Shown here piece after piece: positions 34,104-43,618 of a stretch of DNA of 64,000 bases. Position 1 is the first letter of the stretch, and each line of letters opens with the position of its first letter. The translations under genes were made by a program, and so were the position numbers. The notes under the pieces are model-generated. The model was not told where the DNA came from and did no database searches. It was given only the letters and a program-made list of their open reading frames with translations. The DNA lies in assembly GCA_963603285.1 (NCBI GenBank), contig CAVCMG010000005.1:1-64000 (forward strand), read 5' to 3'. The stretch comes from UBA11957 sp963603285. GTDB taxonomy: Bacteria; Bacillota; Clostridia; Lachnospirales; Lachnospiraceae.

Positions 34104-35606
34104 ATGAAACAGATTTACGATGTGATTGTGGTAGGCGGTGGCCCGGCAGGTATTATGGCAGCTATGGCATCCGGTAAGATGGGAGCGAGCACACTTCTGA
34201 TTGAAAAGAATGGTTTCCTTGGCGGCGCGGCAACAGCCAGTGTACTTGGACCGATTTCTCCGTTTCATTATAAGGATGAGCAGGTGATCAATGGCCTGCC
34301 GCAGGAATTTATGGATCGTATGGTAAAAGAGGCCGGAAGTACAGGCCATATGAAAACGCTGGATCCATACGGCAGCGGTGATTCTCTTGGATTTTATGAC
34401 AGAGAAAAATATAAATATGTAGCGGCAGAGATGCTGCTGGAATATGGCGTAGATATTCTATACCACTCGATGATCGCATCGGTGGATTGTGAGAATATGA
34501 AGCTGACGGGTCTGACGACGATGGCCAAGGGCGGTGAGAAAAAGCATTTCAATGCCCATGTGATCGTGGATGCTACAGGTGATGGTGATATTGCTGTACG
34601 TTGTGGAGAAAATTACTGTATAGGCGATCCGGTGAATCATAAGTTCAGCCCGAGCTCCGGTATGTTCGAGATGGCGAATGTGGATACAGAAAAGGTATTC
34701 CGTTATATCCAGGAAAATCAGGAGGATTTCGAATTCTTATCGGATATCGTACCGATGCGGGAGTTTGATGATCGTCTGAAACAGCATTATTTCGTAGGAC
34801 AGGGCTTTAAGAAGCTGGTAAAACAGGCTGTGAAGGCCGGTGATCTTGAATTTGGCCGTGATTCTGTTATTGTACTGAACGGTATCCATCCGGGAACGAT
34901 GCATTTTAATGCGACCAGAGTGTGCGGACTGGATGCGACCGATGTAGAGCAGAAAACAGCCAGTGAGATTGACGGCAGACGTCAGATCAATTCCGTATCC
35001 GAGTTTATGATTAAATATGTGCCCGGTTTTGAGCATGCCTTTGTCAGTGTAACGAATTCCGATATCGGCGTACGTGAGACCCGACATATCGAAGGTATGT
35101 ATACGCTGACCGGACAGGATGTATATCAGGGCAGAAAGTTTGAGGATGTACTGTCGAGAGGTTATTTCCCGATCGATCTCCACAATCCGGATGGTAAAGA
35201 GGGTTATGGCAATGGTGGTGTATGGAAGGTTCCGCTGGACACCTATGATATTCCGTACAGATGCTTTGTACCGAAGCATATTGATGGTCTGATCCTTTCC
35301 GGTCGCTGCATTTCCGGTACCAGCGAGGCACACGGCTCTTACAGAACACAGGGCGGTATCATGGGTATTGGACAGGCTTCCGGTGTGGCAGCTGCCATGT
35401 GTGCAAAGAACCATGTACAGCCAAGAGAGCAGGATGTGAAAGAAATTCAGCAGGCTCTGATCGGCATTGGTGCTTCTGTATACCGTGATGAAGAAAAAAC
35501 AAAGCAGGAGAAGAAAAGAGCCAGAAAGATCGCCCAGGATTATATTGCAGCACACAAGGGCAATCTGATCACTCTGCCGGAGATCCTGAAAGAGTATGAG
35601 GATTAA
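34104..35606 (+). CDS. FAD-dependent oxidoreductase (FAD_oxidored family)
   Basis: This 500-residue flavoprotein has the FAD loop VIVVGGGPAGIMAAMASGKM, then IEKNGFLGGAATAS, a central DATGDGDIAVRCG and the C-terminal LILSGRCISGTSEAHGSYR. It belongs to the same broad family as the protein at 482-1876 but is only distantly similar. It begins 11 bases after the lyase gene with AGGAGG between, so the two are a unit. Inferred role: oxidise the imported substrate before or after cleavage by the DapA-type enzyme. The compound is unknown. Confidence 0.87.
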   Translation: MKQIYDVIVVGGGPAGIMAAMASGKMGASTLLIEKNGFLGGAATASVLGPISPFHYKDEQVINGLPQEFMDRMVKEAGSTGHMKTLDPYGSGDSLGFYDREKYKYVAAEMLLEYGVDILYHSMIASVDCENMKLTGLTTMAKGGEKKHFNAHVIVDATGDGDIAVRCGENYCIGDPVNHKFSPSSGMFEMANVDTEKVFRYIQENQEDFEFLSDIVPMREFDDRLKQHYFVGQGFKKLVKQAVKAGDLEFGRDSVIVLNGIHPGTMHFNATRVCGLDATDVEQKTASEIDGRRQINSVSEFMIKYVPGFEHAFVSVTNSDIGVRETRHIEGMYTLTGQDVYQGRKFEDVLSRGYFPIDLHNPDGKEGYGNGGVWKVPLDTYDIPYRCFVPKHIDGLILSGRCISGTSEAHGSYRTQGGIMGIGQASGVAAAMCAKNHVQPREQDVKEIQQALIGIGASVYRDEEKTKQEKKRARKIAQDYIAAHKGNLITLPEILKEYED

Positions 35607-35661
35607 GAAAACCACGAGACAAAATCTCAAAAGAGATGCGTGAAATCAATGGAGTGCTATC

Positions 35662-36540
35662 ATGGAAAAAATCAGAAAGAAAAAAGGTGACGCCGGAAGA
35701 GCTGTCCTGTTTCTGGCACCGGCACTGCTTCTGATCTGCTGCTTTACTGTAATCCCCATTGTGGAAGCTGTGTATACCAGCTTCCACGCTACCAAATATG
35801 CAGTGGTCGGAGAGTTTGTCGGACTGAAAAATTATATTTCCGTTATGACGGAATCTGAAGGATGGAAAAACATCCTGAATTCTATCGAATATGTTGTCCT
35901 GTCACTGGCACTGGCTTTACCCATTGGTGTGGGCATCGGTTCTTTATTAAACCGTAAGATCAAGGGTATGACGATACTTCGAACGATGATCGTAATCCCG
36001 TGGATCCTGTCCCAGACCGTCAGTGCCCTGCTGTGGGGCTGGCTGTTGAACGGTAACTACGGTCTGATCACATACTGGGTATACCGGCTGACCGGAACCA
36101 AGATGGATCTGTTCAGTACCGCACTGACAGCCAAGATCCTGGTCGTGATCGTCAATGTATGGAATACCGTTCCGGTTATCATTATCCTGACGATCGCAGC
36201 TTTGCAGACTATCTCCCCGGAGCTTGTGGAAGCAGCCAAGGTGGACGGTGCTTCCCGTCGGATGATCTACTGGAAACTGACATTGCCGATGATCAAGCCG
36301 ACGATGGCAACAGCGCTGGTTATGCAGAGCATCGAGTATTTCAATATGGTAACTCTGATCTATGTACTGACAGCGGGCGGACCGTTTAACGAGACCCAGA
36401 CGCTGAGTCTGGCGGCATACCAGAACGGTTTTGACTACTGGCATATGGATATTGCGGCGGCATACAGCATCATTATCTTTTTCCTGAATATTGTATTCAG
36501 TCTGTTTTATGTCCGCATCTTAAAATCCAATGACAATTAA
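35662..36540 (+). CDS. Sugar-type ABC transporter permease (MalF-like)
   Basis: This 292-residue protein has six membrane segments, beginning after a lysine-rich lead at FLAPALLLICCFTVIPIVEA, and the inner-membrane loop EAAKVDGASRRMIYWKLTLP (the EAA motif that contacts the ATPase). It pairs with the next gene as the heterodimeric channel of a CUT1-type importer. GGAG precedes the ATG; it follows the FAD gene by 55 bases. Confidence 0.93.
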   Translation: MEKIRKKKGDAGRAVLFLAPALLLICCFTVIPIVEAVYTSFHATKYAVVGEFVGLKNYISVMTESEGWKNILNSIEYVVLSLALALPIGVGIGSLLNRKIKGMTILRTMIVIPWILSQTVSALLWGWLLNGNYGLITYWVYRLTGTKMDLFSTALTAKILVVIVNVWNTVPVIIILTIAALQTISPELVEAAKVDGASRRMIYWKLTLPMIKPTMATALVMQSIEYFNMVTLIYVLTAGGPFNETQTLSLAAYQNGFDYWHMDIAAAYSIIIFFLNIVFSLFYVRILKSNDN

Positions 36541-36552
36541 GGAGGCAGCATC

Positions 36553-37404
36553 ATGAAAAGGAAAAAAAGCTCTCTTGGCAGAACTCCCGGATTAGATTTC
36601 CTGACAGTTGTAGTGTTGCTGATCGCTGCGATTGTCGCCCTGTTTCCAGTATTGTGGGGTCTGTCAACATCCCTGAAAACAGATGGGGCAGTGACCATGT
36701 TCCCGCCGGAAATCGTTCCCAGCGAGATTACCTGGGATAATTATATCAACGTATTTACAAAATCAGACTTCATGACCTATATGCGTAACAGTGTATTCAT
36801 CACACTGATCGGCGTTGTACTGGCGACAGTCGTTGCCGCCCATGCCGCCTATGCGCTGACCTTTTACAATATCCGGTTCAAAAAGGCCATCTCGTTTTTT
36901 ATTCTGATGACGAGTATGGTGCCGCCGGTAGCTTTGCTTGTACCGCTGTATATGCTGAGTGTAAAACTGAATCTGTATAATACAAGGATTCTGCTGGTGC
37001 TGGTATATACTGCATGGCGAACTCCGGTGCTGACCTGGATCATGCAGGGATTTTTCAAAAAACTGCCGATGGAGATTATCGAGGCCGGTATCATCGATGG
37101 CTGTTCGAAGTCCAAGGCTTTCTACAAGCTGATCCTGCCGATTTCCCAGCCGGGTATCGTATCTGCGGCTCTGTTGTCTGCGGTATATGTATGGAACGAT
37201 TATCTGGTATCCAGCTCGTTTATTACGACCAGTGAGAAGAAGATGATCTCTGTAGGTCTGTATCAGTATATCACACAGTATGGTATCAAATGGGGACTGC
37301 TGATGGCAGCGGTTATGATTTCAATCATACCGATCATCATACTGTTTGTATGCTTACAGCGTAAGTTTGTTGAGGGAATGGCTGCAGGTGCAGTGAAAGG
37401 ATAA
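36553..37404 (+). CDS. Sugar-type ABC transporter permease (MalG-like)
   Basis: This 283-residue second permease of the importer has six segments and the EAA loop EAGIIDGCSKSKAFYKLILP near residues 175-195. The short basic C-terminus VEGMAAGAVKG is typical of CUT1 MalG-type subunits. Twelve bases separate it from the first permease, with AGGAGG between. No ATPase gene follows; such systems often share an MsmX-type ATPase encoded elsewhere. Confidence 0.93.
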   Translation: MKRKKSSLGRTPGLDFLTVVVLLIAAIVALFPVLWGLSTSLKTDGAVTMFPPEIVPSEITWDNYINVFTKSDFMTYMRNSVFITLIGVVLATVVAAHAAYALTFYNIRFKKAISFFILMTSMVPPVALLVPLYMLSVKLNLYNTRILLVLVYTAWRTPVLTWIMQGFFKKLPMEIIEAGIIDGCSKSKAFYKLILPISQPGIVSAALLSAVYVWNDYLVSSSFITTSEKKMISVGLYQYITQYGIKWGLLMAAVMISIIPIIILFVCLQRKFVEGMAAGAVKG

Positions 37405-37435
37405 AGAAAGGTTTATACAAAAAGGAGGAAAAACT

Positions 37436-38788
37436 ATGAAACGAAAAGGCTTCAAAAAGAGACTTGGAATCGCGCTGTCTATGGCAATGGCACTGTCCAT
37501 GGCAGGCTGTGGATCTTCCGGCAGTGCAGCAGGAAGTACAGCGCCGGCATCTGATAACGGAAGCGGCAGCGCTGCCCAGACCTCTGCAGCAACAGAGGCA
37601 GGCGGCAAGGAAGGTATCGATATGACCTTCTGGATCTTCCTTGATCCGAATTCCACAGAGGATCCGCGAAGCGTTGTACTTTCCGAAATCGTAGACGAGT
37701 ACAACAAGACCAATGCCTATGGCAACACAGTAACGGTAGAAAGCTTTAACTACAGTGAATTTGAATCTCAGGCGATTCAGGCTGCAGCTGCAGGCAAGGG
37801 TCCGGATATCATCAACTGCTTCTCCGATCAGCTCAAACAGCATATCGAGGCAGGTACGGTACAGCCGATGACCCAGTATGCCAAGGATTTCATTGACGAG
37901 ATGGGTGATTATATCCATACCGCAGACAAACTGACGCAGGCTGACGGTGAGATTTATTCCCTGCCATGGGAGAGCCGTGTAACCGCCATGTGGTACAGAA
38001 GTGATCTGTATGACAGTGCGCCGACATCCTGGAATGATCTGTTGACCAAGAGCTCCGCAATCTCAACTGCTACATCCCTCGGTTTTGCCATGGGATTAAG
38101 TGAGGACGGCAACGGTACAGGACTGATCGAGACTTTTATTCCGTGGATCCGTTCCGCAGGTGGCGATTTCCTTGATGAAAACGGCAAGGCTGTATTCAAC
38201 AGCGATGCAGGTGTGGAAGTTGTCAACTTTATCAAACAGCTGGTAGACAATGGCTCCATGGATCAGACAACCATGAATATGGCTTATGATGATGCTGTCG
38301 ATGCTTTCAAGAGCGGTACAGTGGATGCCATCAATGCAGGTACTCAGCGTGCAGCAACGATCATGACTTCCAACCTTGCAGAAAACTTTGCTTCCTGCCC
38401 GATCCCGGGTAAGAACGAAGGCGAATCTGCACCGGCTTACGTTGCAGGTCAGACACTGGCTATCGGTAACTTTGCACAGAATCCGGAAATGTCCATGGAT
38501 TTCATCAAATTCTTCCTGTCTGAGGAAAATCAGGTTAAATGGGTATCCGCCAACTGTATGCCGGTCCGCACAGGTGTCTTTGATGATGATTCCGTTAAGG
38601 AAAATGCCATGTATGACAGTATGCTGATGTGGAGTGAGTATGCCAAGACCGGTGAGATCACCTTCTATCCCGCAGATTATACAGAACTTTGCACCAGACT
38701 TGTTAAAGCTGTACAGGGTGTTGTATTCCAGGGTAAAGATGCCAAAACAGAGCTGGACAGCGTAGCAGAATGGTACAATAACAAATAA
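37436..38788 (+). CDS. ABC transporter substrate-binding lipoprotein (CUT1 type)
   Basis: This 450-residue lipoprotein has its lipobox in LSMAGCGSSG (cysteine near residue 23), a Ser/Ala/Gly linker and an SBP_bac_1 domain (DMTFWIFLDPNS, then AAAAGKGPDIINCFSDQL). It delivers the substrate to the two permeases encoded just upstream. It is last in the operon, followed by a terminator. The ligand is probably a carbohydrate or sugar acid, given the lyase and oxidoreductase in the same operon (inference). Confidence 0.92.
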   Translation: MKRKGFKKRLGIALSMAMALSMAGCGSSGSAAGSTAPASDNGSGSAAQTSAATEAGGKEGIDMTFWIFLDPNSTEDPRSVVLSEIVDEYNKTNAYGNTVTVESFNYSEFESQAIQAAAAGKGPDIINCFSDQLKQHIEAGTVQPMTQYAKDFIDEMGDYIHTADKLTQADGEIYSLPWESRVTAMWYRSDLYDSAPTSWNDLLTKSSAISTATSLGFAMGLSEDGNGTGLIETFIPWIRSAGGDFLDENGKAVFNSDAGVEVVNFIKQLVDNGSMDQTTMNMAYDDAVDAFKSGTVDAINAGTQRAATIMTSNLAENFASCPIPGKNEGESAPAYVAGQTLAIGNFAQNPEMSMDFIKFFLSEENQVKWVSANCMPVRTGVFDDDSVKENAMYDSMLMWSEYAKTGEITFYPADYTELCTRLVKAVQGVVFQGKDAKTELDSVAEWYNNK

Positions 38789-38813
38789 GACCGGCAGATC
38801 ACCGGAAATGGAT

Positions 38814-38852
38814 AAAAGGGACATGTCGTGATTGCACGGCGTGTCCTTTTTC
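38814..38852 (+). terminator. Terminator of the DapA/FAD/ABC operon
   Basis: AAAAGGGACA...CGTG pairs with CACG...TGTCCTTTTT around the loop ATTG, with a small internal mismatch. Confidence 0.78.
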
Positions 38853-38913
38853 ATAAAACACGTATTTTTCAACAAAAATCCGGAAAATGTCGGTGAATTT
38901 TTTGTGCACCGGA

Positions 38914-38942
38914 TTGAACGGGAAACAAACGGATGCTATAAT
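38914..38942 (+). promoter_or_regulatory. Sigma-A promoter of the IclR gene
   Basis: TTGAAC (38914-38919) and TATAAT (38937-38942) have an ideal 17-base spacer, giving the regulator its own transcript. Confidence 0.8.
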
Positions 38943-39001
38943 AGTGTATGAAAAAAATACATGTAAAAGATGCATGAATAGAAACACAGTGAGGGAAGAG
39001 G

Positions 39002-39763
39002 ATGGCAGATAACCCGGAAATCAAAGTCAAAAGTTTACAGAAAGCACTGGAAATCCTAAATTATTTTACAGAAAAACCAATATTGGGTGTTACAGAGATC
39101 AGCGAACATTTTGGCCTGTACAAGAGTACAGTGCATAATATTTTATCAACATTAAAAGCAATGGAGTACCTGGAACAGGACGAAGCATCGGGGAAATATC
39201 GTCTCGGTATCCAGGTGTTTAATTTGAGTAAAGCCATGGGAGATACCTACTCTATTACCAAGATCGCCATGCCCTATATGCAGGATCTGGCCAACACCAC
39301 CGGCGAGCGCGTATATCTGGCTGTACCCTACAGAGAGCAGGTATTGTATCTGGAAGCCATGTATCCCGCAGATTCTGTAGAACTGATGCGTTCTATTCTG
39401 GGCGAACGTGCTCAGATGTACTGCACAGGTCTTGGCAAAGCCATGCTGTCTAATATGGGAGATGACTACATCGAACAGTACATGGAAAATCATACCATGG
39501 AAAAATTTACAGAAACTACAATTGTAGATAAAGATGCCTTCCGTGAGGAATTAAAACGCACCCGGCAAAGGGGCTATGCCATCGACGATATGGAGCATGA
39601 ATTTGGCATCAAATGCATATCCATCCCCGTATTTGACCGCAGCATGCGTGTATACGCCGCCATCAGCATTAGCGGCATTGCCACCCATTTCACCGACGAC
39701 CATATCATGGAATGGGCCATACTGCTGAAAAAATATGTCAAAAAAATCGAAAGCCGCCTGTAA
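39002..39763 (+). CDS. IclR family transcriptional regulator
   Basis: This 253-residue regulator has an N-terminal winged helix-turn-helix (VTEISEHFGLYKSTVHNILS, residues about 30-49) and a C-terminal IclR effector domain (YLEAMYPADSVELM, then MYCTGLGKAMLS and FGIKCISIPVFD). IclR proteins usually control the catabolic operon beside them. Here it follows the DapA/FAD/ABC operon and probably binds the duplicated GAAC/GTTC sites at 33057-33159 (inference). GAGGG lies upstream of the ATG. Confidence 0.92.
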   Translation: MADNPEIKVKSLQKALEILNYFTEKPILGVTEISEHFGLYKSTVHNILSTLKAMEYLEQDEASGKYRLGIQVFNLSKAMGDTYSITKIAMPYMQDLANTTGERVYLAVPYREQVLYLEAMYPADSVELMRSILGERAQMYCTGLGKAMLSNMGDDYIEQYMENHTMEKFTETTIVDKDAFREELKRTRQRGYAIDDMEHEFGIKCISIPVFDRSMRVYAAISISGIATHFTDDHIMEWAILLKKYVKKIESRL

Positions 39764-40023
39764 ATGTCCATGTACAGGTGTCCAAAAATAGAAAGGCAGA
39801 GTATTTTTCCCTGTCAGAAAATACACCAACCGGAAAATGTCTAAAAATACAAAAAACAGAAAACAGCCACAGGAGGTACAGTGCCTCCTGGGGCGTCCGT
39901 CATTATTCATTTGCCAAAAGAAGCACATGACATATAATCCTATCTATGGTATGATAAAAAATACGCATGCAGATACTAAACAGATATTTCCATGCAAATC
40001 CATAAGCAAAGAAGAGAAATCCC

Positions 40024-41751
40024 ATGAAAAAACTATTACGCTATTTGAAGGAGTACCGGAAAGAATGTATTTTGGCTCCGCTGTTCAAGATGCTTGAAGC
40101 ATGTTTTGAACTCTTTGTGCCCCTCGTCGTGGCCTCCATCGTAGATATCGGTATCGCCGGAGAAGACAAAAGCTATATTTTAAGCCGTGCCGGTATCATG
40201 GTAGCCCTCGGCATCATCGGCCTGTTGTGCTCCGTAACCGCACAGTACTTCGCCGCCAAGGCAGCCGTAAGCTTTTCCACAAAGCTGCGCCATGTGCTGT
40301 TTTCCTATATTGAGAGTCTGTCCTTTACAGAGCTGGATACGATGGGAACCTCGACGCTGATCACCCGTATGACCAACGACATCAATCAGGTACAGAACGG
40401 TGTAAACCTCGTCCTGCGCCTGTTTTTGCGTTCGCCGTTCATTGTCTTTGGCGCAATGATCATGGCCTTTACTGTCAATGTGAAAGCGGCGCTTGTTTTC
40501 GTCGTGACAATCCCGTTGCTGTCGATCGTCGTCTTTGGCGTTATGCTCCTGAGCATGCCGATGTTTAAAAAGGTACAGGCAGCCCTCGACCGGGTTCTTG
40601 GCAAGACCCGAGAGAATCTGACCGGTGTACGTGTGATCCGTGCTTTTCACCGGGAAGAACAGGAAACAGAAGAATTTATGGACATGAACGCCCAGCTGAA
40701 TGTACTGCAGCGTTTTGTCGGTAAATTTTCCGCATTGATGAATCCTCTGACACTGATCATCATCAATATGGCGATCGTTGTCATTCTCTATGTCGGTGGC
40801 CATCAGGTAGATGATGGTATTCTGACACAGGGACAGGTGATCGCGCTGGTCAACTATATGTCCCAGATTCTGGTAGAGCTGGTGAAGCTGGCTAACCTGA
40901 TCATTTCCGTAACAAAGGCTGTAGCATGCGGCAACCGTATCCAGCAGATCCTGGAGGTGGAGCCGTCCCAGAAGGATGGACAGCTGGAAGAAAGTACGCA
41001 GCATACAGATGACGACTATATCGTATTTGACCACGTATCCATGTGCTACAGCGGTTCTAAGGAGCCGTCTCTGGAGGATATTACGCTGCATGTGAAAAAG
41101 GGACAGACGATCGGTGTGATCGGCGGTACCGGTTCGGGTAAGACGACACTGGTACATCTGTTGCCGAGATTTTATGATATCAGTAAAGGAAAGCTTTCCA
41201 TCGACGGTATTTCCGTAAATGATTACCAGATCGAAGCACTGCGTGCCAAAATCGGTATCGTTATGCAGAAAGCTGTCCTGTTTTCCGGGACGATCCGCGA
41301 AAATCTGCTCTGGGGTAATCCGGGAGCAACGGATGAAGAGTTATATGAAGCGTTAAAAACAGCCCAGGCGCTGAATGTTGTGGAAGCCAAGCCGCTCGGC
41401 CTTGACGAGCCGGTAGAACAGGGTGGACGCAATTTCTCCGGTGGACAGAGACAGCGTTTGACGATCGCCCGGGCGCTGGTCAGAAAGCCGTATATCCTGA
41501 TTCTCGACGACAGTGCTTCGGCGCTTGACTATGCAACGGATGCCGCACTGCGGCAGGCTATCCGGGAAATGGATACAGATACGACCGTATTTATCGTATC
41601 CCAGCGTACCGCCAGCATCCATTCCGCAGATCAGATCGTGGTACTGGATGACGGTCGTGCTGTCGGTATCGGTACACACGATGAGCTGCTGGAAAGCTGT
41701 GAGGTTTATCGTGAGATTTACGATTCCCAGTACAGAAAGGAGGAGGCATAA
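40024..41751 (+). CDS. ABC exporter half-transporter, degenerate-site subunit
   Basis: This 575-residue type IV exporter has a six-helix membrane domain (1-310) and an ATPase domain with Walker A GGTGSGKTT (about 368), the signature FSGGQRQR and Walker B ILILDDSASALD (about 493). The catalytic glutamate that should follow Walker B is aspartate (LDD instead of LDE), the mark of the non-catalytic partner in heterodimeric exporters. The stop overlaps the start of the second subunit by one base. Such pairs (BmrCD, TM287/288) pump drugs or lipids. Confidence 0.93.
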   Translation: MKKLLRYLKEYRKECILAPLFKMLEACFELFVPLVVASIVDIGIAGEDKSYILSRAGIMVALGIIGLLCSVTAQYFAAKAAVSFSTKLRHVLFSYIESLSFTELDTMGTSTLITRMTNDINQVQNGVNLVLRLFLRSPFIVFGAMIMAFTVNVKAALVFVVTIPLLSIVVFGVMLLSMPMFKKVQAALDRVLGKTRENLTGVRVIRAFHREEQETEEFMDMNAQLNVLQRFVGKFSALMNPLTLIIINMAIVVILYVGGHQVDDGILTQGQVIALVNYMSQILVELVKLANLIISVTKAVACGNRIQQILEVEPSQKDGQLEESTQHTDDDYIVFDHVSMCYSGSKEPSLEDITLHVKKGQTIGVIGGTGSGKTTLVHLLPRFYDISKGKLSIDGISVNDYQIEALRAKIGIVMQKAVLFSGTIRENLLWGNPGATDEELYEALKTAQALNVVEAKPLGLDEPVEQGGRNFSGGQRQRLTIARALVRKPYILILDDSASALDYATDAALRQAIREMDTDTTVFIVSQRTASIHSADQIVVLDDGRAVGIGTHDELLESCEVYREIYDSQYRKEEA

Positions 41752-43508
41752 TGGCTGGTAAGACAAAAGCAAAGGTCAAAAAAGGTACATTATCCAAGAT
41801 CCTCCGGTATGTGAAAAAACAGAGTGGCTGGATCATTTTATCTCTTCTGATGGCGGCATGCACGGTCGCCGGTACACTGTATCTGCCGGTGCTTTCCGGT
41901 AATGCGATCGACTGCATCATTGGACCGCAGGATGTGGATTTTACAAAAATCTACGGCATTGCCCATATGATGATTATTGTGATCCTTCTGACAGCGGTCT
42001 GCCAGTGGATCATGAATGTGGCAAACAACCATGTCACCTACGAGGTTGTCCGCAATCTGCGTGAGGATGCCTTCAAAAAGATCGAAATCCTGCCGCTTTC
42101 CTATCTGGACAGACATCCTTCCGGTGAGATCGTCAGCCGTGTGATCACAGATGCAGATCAGTTTGCCGACGGTCTTTTGATGGGCTTTACCCAGCTGTTT
42201 ACCGGTGTGCTGACCATTGTTGGTACGCTCGGTTTTATGCTGTCGGTCAACTGGAAGATTACGCTCGTTGTTGTACTGGTTACACCGGTATCGCTGTTTG
42301 TGGCCGCCTTTATTGCAAAAAGAACCTACAATATGTTCATCCTGCAGTCTAAGACCCGCGGCGAACAGACAACGCTGATCGATGAGGCCATCGGCAACCA
42401 GAAGATCGTGCAGGCTTTTGGACAGCAGAAAAGTATGCTGGAGCATTTTGACGAGATCAATGACAGACTGCAGAAGTGTTCTCTGCAGGCCGTATTTTTC
42501 TCTTCCCTGACCAATCCGTGTACACGTTTTGTCAACAGTCTGGTCTATACCGGTGTGGCATTGTGTGGTGCGTTTCTGGTCATCGGCGGAGGCTTAAGCG
42601 TAGGACAGCTGAGCTGTATGTTGAGCTATGCCAACCAGTATACCAAGCCGTTTAATGAGATTTCCGGCGTGGTAACAGAGCTGCAGAATGCGCTGGCGTG
42701 TGCAGGCCGTCTGATCGAGCTGATCGAGGAAGAGCCGCAGGTGCCGGATGCCGCAGATGCCGCTGTGCTGACGGATGCAAAGGGCCATGTGGAATTGAAG
42801 AATGTGGCATTCTCCTATGTGCCGGAGAAGCCGCTGATCGAGAATCTGAACTTGAACGTAAGACCGGGTGAGAGAGTGGCTCTGGTCGGCCCGACCGGCT
42901 GCGGTAAGACGACGCTGATCAATCTGCTGCTGCGCTTCTATGATGTGAATAAGGGCAGTATTTCCGTAGATGGTAAGGATATCCGCGATTACACCAGAGA
43001 GAGCCTGCGCGGCAATTTCGGTATGGTGCTGCAGGATACCTGGCTGAAAAACGGTACGATCCGTGAGAATATCTGCATGGGTAAGCCGGAGGCAACCGAG
43101 GAAGAGATGATTGCTGCGGCCAAAGCCTCCCATGCGCACAGCTTTATCAAGCGACTGCCACAGGGCTATGATACCTATATCCAGGAGGACGGCGGTAATC
43201 TGTCCCAGGGCCAGAAGCAGCTTCTTTGTATCACCCGTGTTATGCTGTGTCTGCCGCCGATGCTGATCCTTGATGAGGCGACATCTTCGATCGATACCCG
43301 TACGGAGATCCGTATCCAGAAAGCCTTTGCAAAGATGATGGAGGGAAGAACCTCCTTTATCGTAGCGCACCGTCTTTCTACAATCCGTGAGGCGGATGTG
43401 ATCCTTGTTATGGAGGATGGCCATATTGTCGAGCAGGGGGACCATGATACGCTTCTGAAGAACAATGGTCTGTATGCAAAGCTGTACAACAGCCAGTTCT
43501 CTGCATAA
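41751..43508 (+). CDS. ABC exporter half-transporter, catalytic subunit
   Basis: This 585-residue partner of the preceding subunit has a membrane domain (about 30-330), Walker A GPTGCGKTT (about 380) and a complete Walker B with catalytic glutamate, LILDEATSSID (about 506). Its signature motif is LSQGQKQL rather than LSGGQ, so the canonical signature (FSGGQ) is on the first subunit and the intact glutamate on this one, which together make one active site. AGGAGG precedes the ATG. Substrate unknown. Confidence 0.93.
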   Translation: MAGKTKAKVKKGTLSKILRYVKKQSGWIILSLLMAACTVAGTLYLPVLSGNAIDCIIGPQDVDFTKIYGIAHMMIIVILLTAVCQWIMNVANNHVTYEVVRNLREDAFKKIEILPLSYLDRHPSGEIVSRVITDADQFADGLLMGFTQLFTGVLTIVGTLGFMLSVNWKITLVVVLVTPVSLFVAAFIAKRTYNMFILQSKTRGEQTTLIDEAIGNQKIVQAFGQQKSMLEHFDEINDRLQKCSLQAVFFSSLTNPCTRFVNSLVYTGVALCGAFLVIGGGLSVGQLSCMLSYANQYTKPFNEISGVVTELQNALACAGRLIELIEEEPQVPDAADAAVLTDAKGHVELKNVAFSYVPEKPLIENLNLNVRPGERVALVGPTGCGKTTLINLLLRFYDVNKGSISVDGKDIRDYTRESLRGNFGMVLQDTWLKNGTIRENICMGKPEATEEEMIAAAKASHAHSFIKRLPQGYDTYIQEDGGNLSQGQKQLLCITRVMLCLPPMLILDEATSSIDTRTEIRIQKAFAKMMEGRTSFIVAHRLSTIREADVILVMEDGHIVEQGDHDTLLKNNGLYAKLYNSQFSA

Positions 43509-43618
43509 CAGGTTTTGAATATTCCTTTGTGATTTTACAGTCCCTGCCGGTTGCGCTTGCATCCTGGCAGGGATTAGTGTAATATAAACAGGTGAGTGAC
43601 TGCAGGGGAAGGCAGTCC

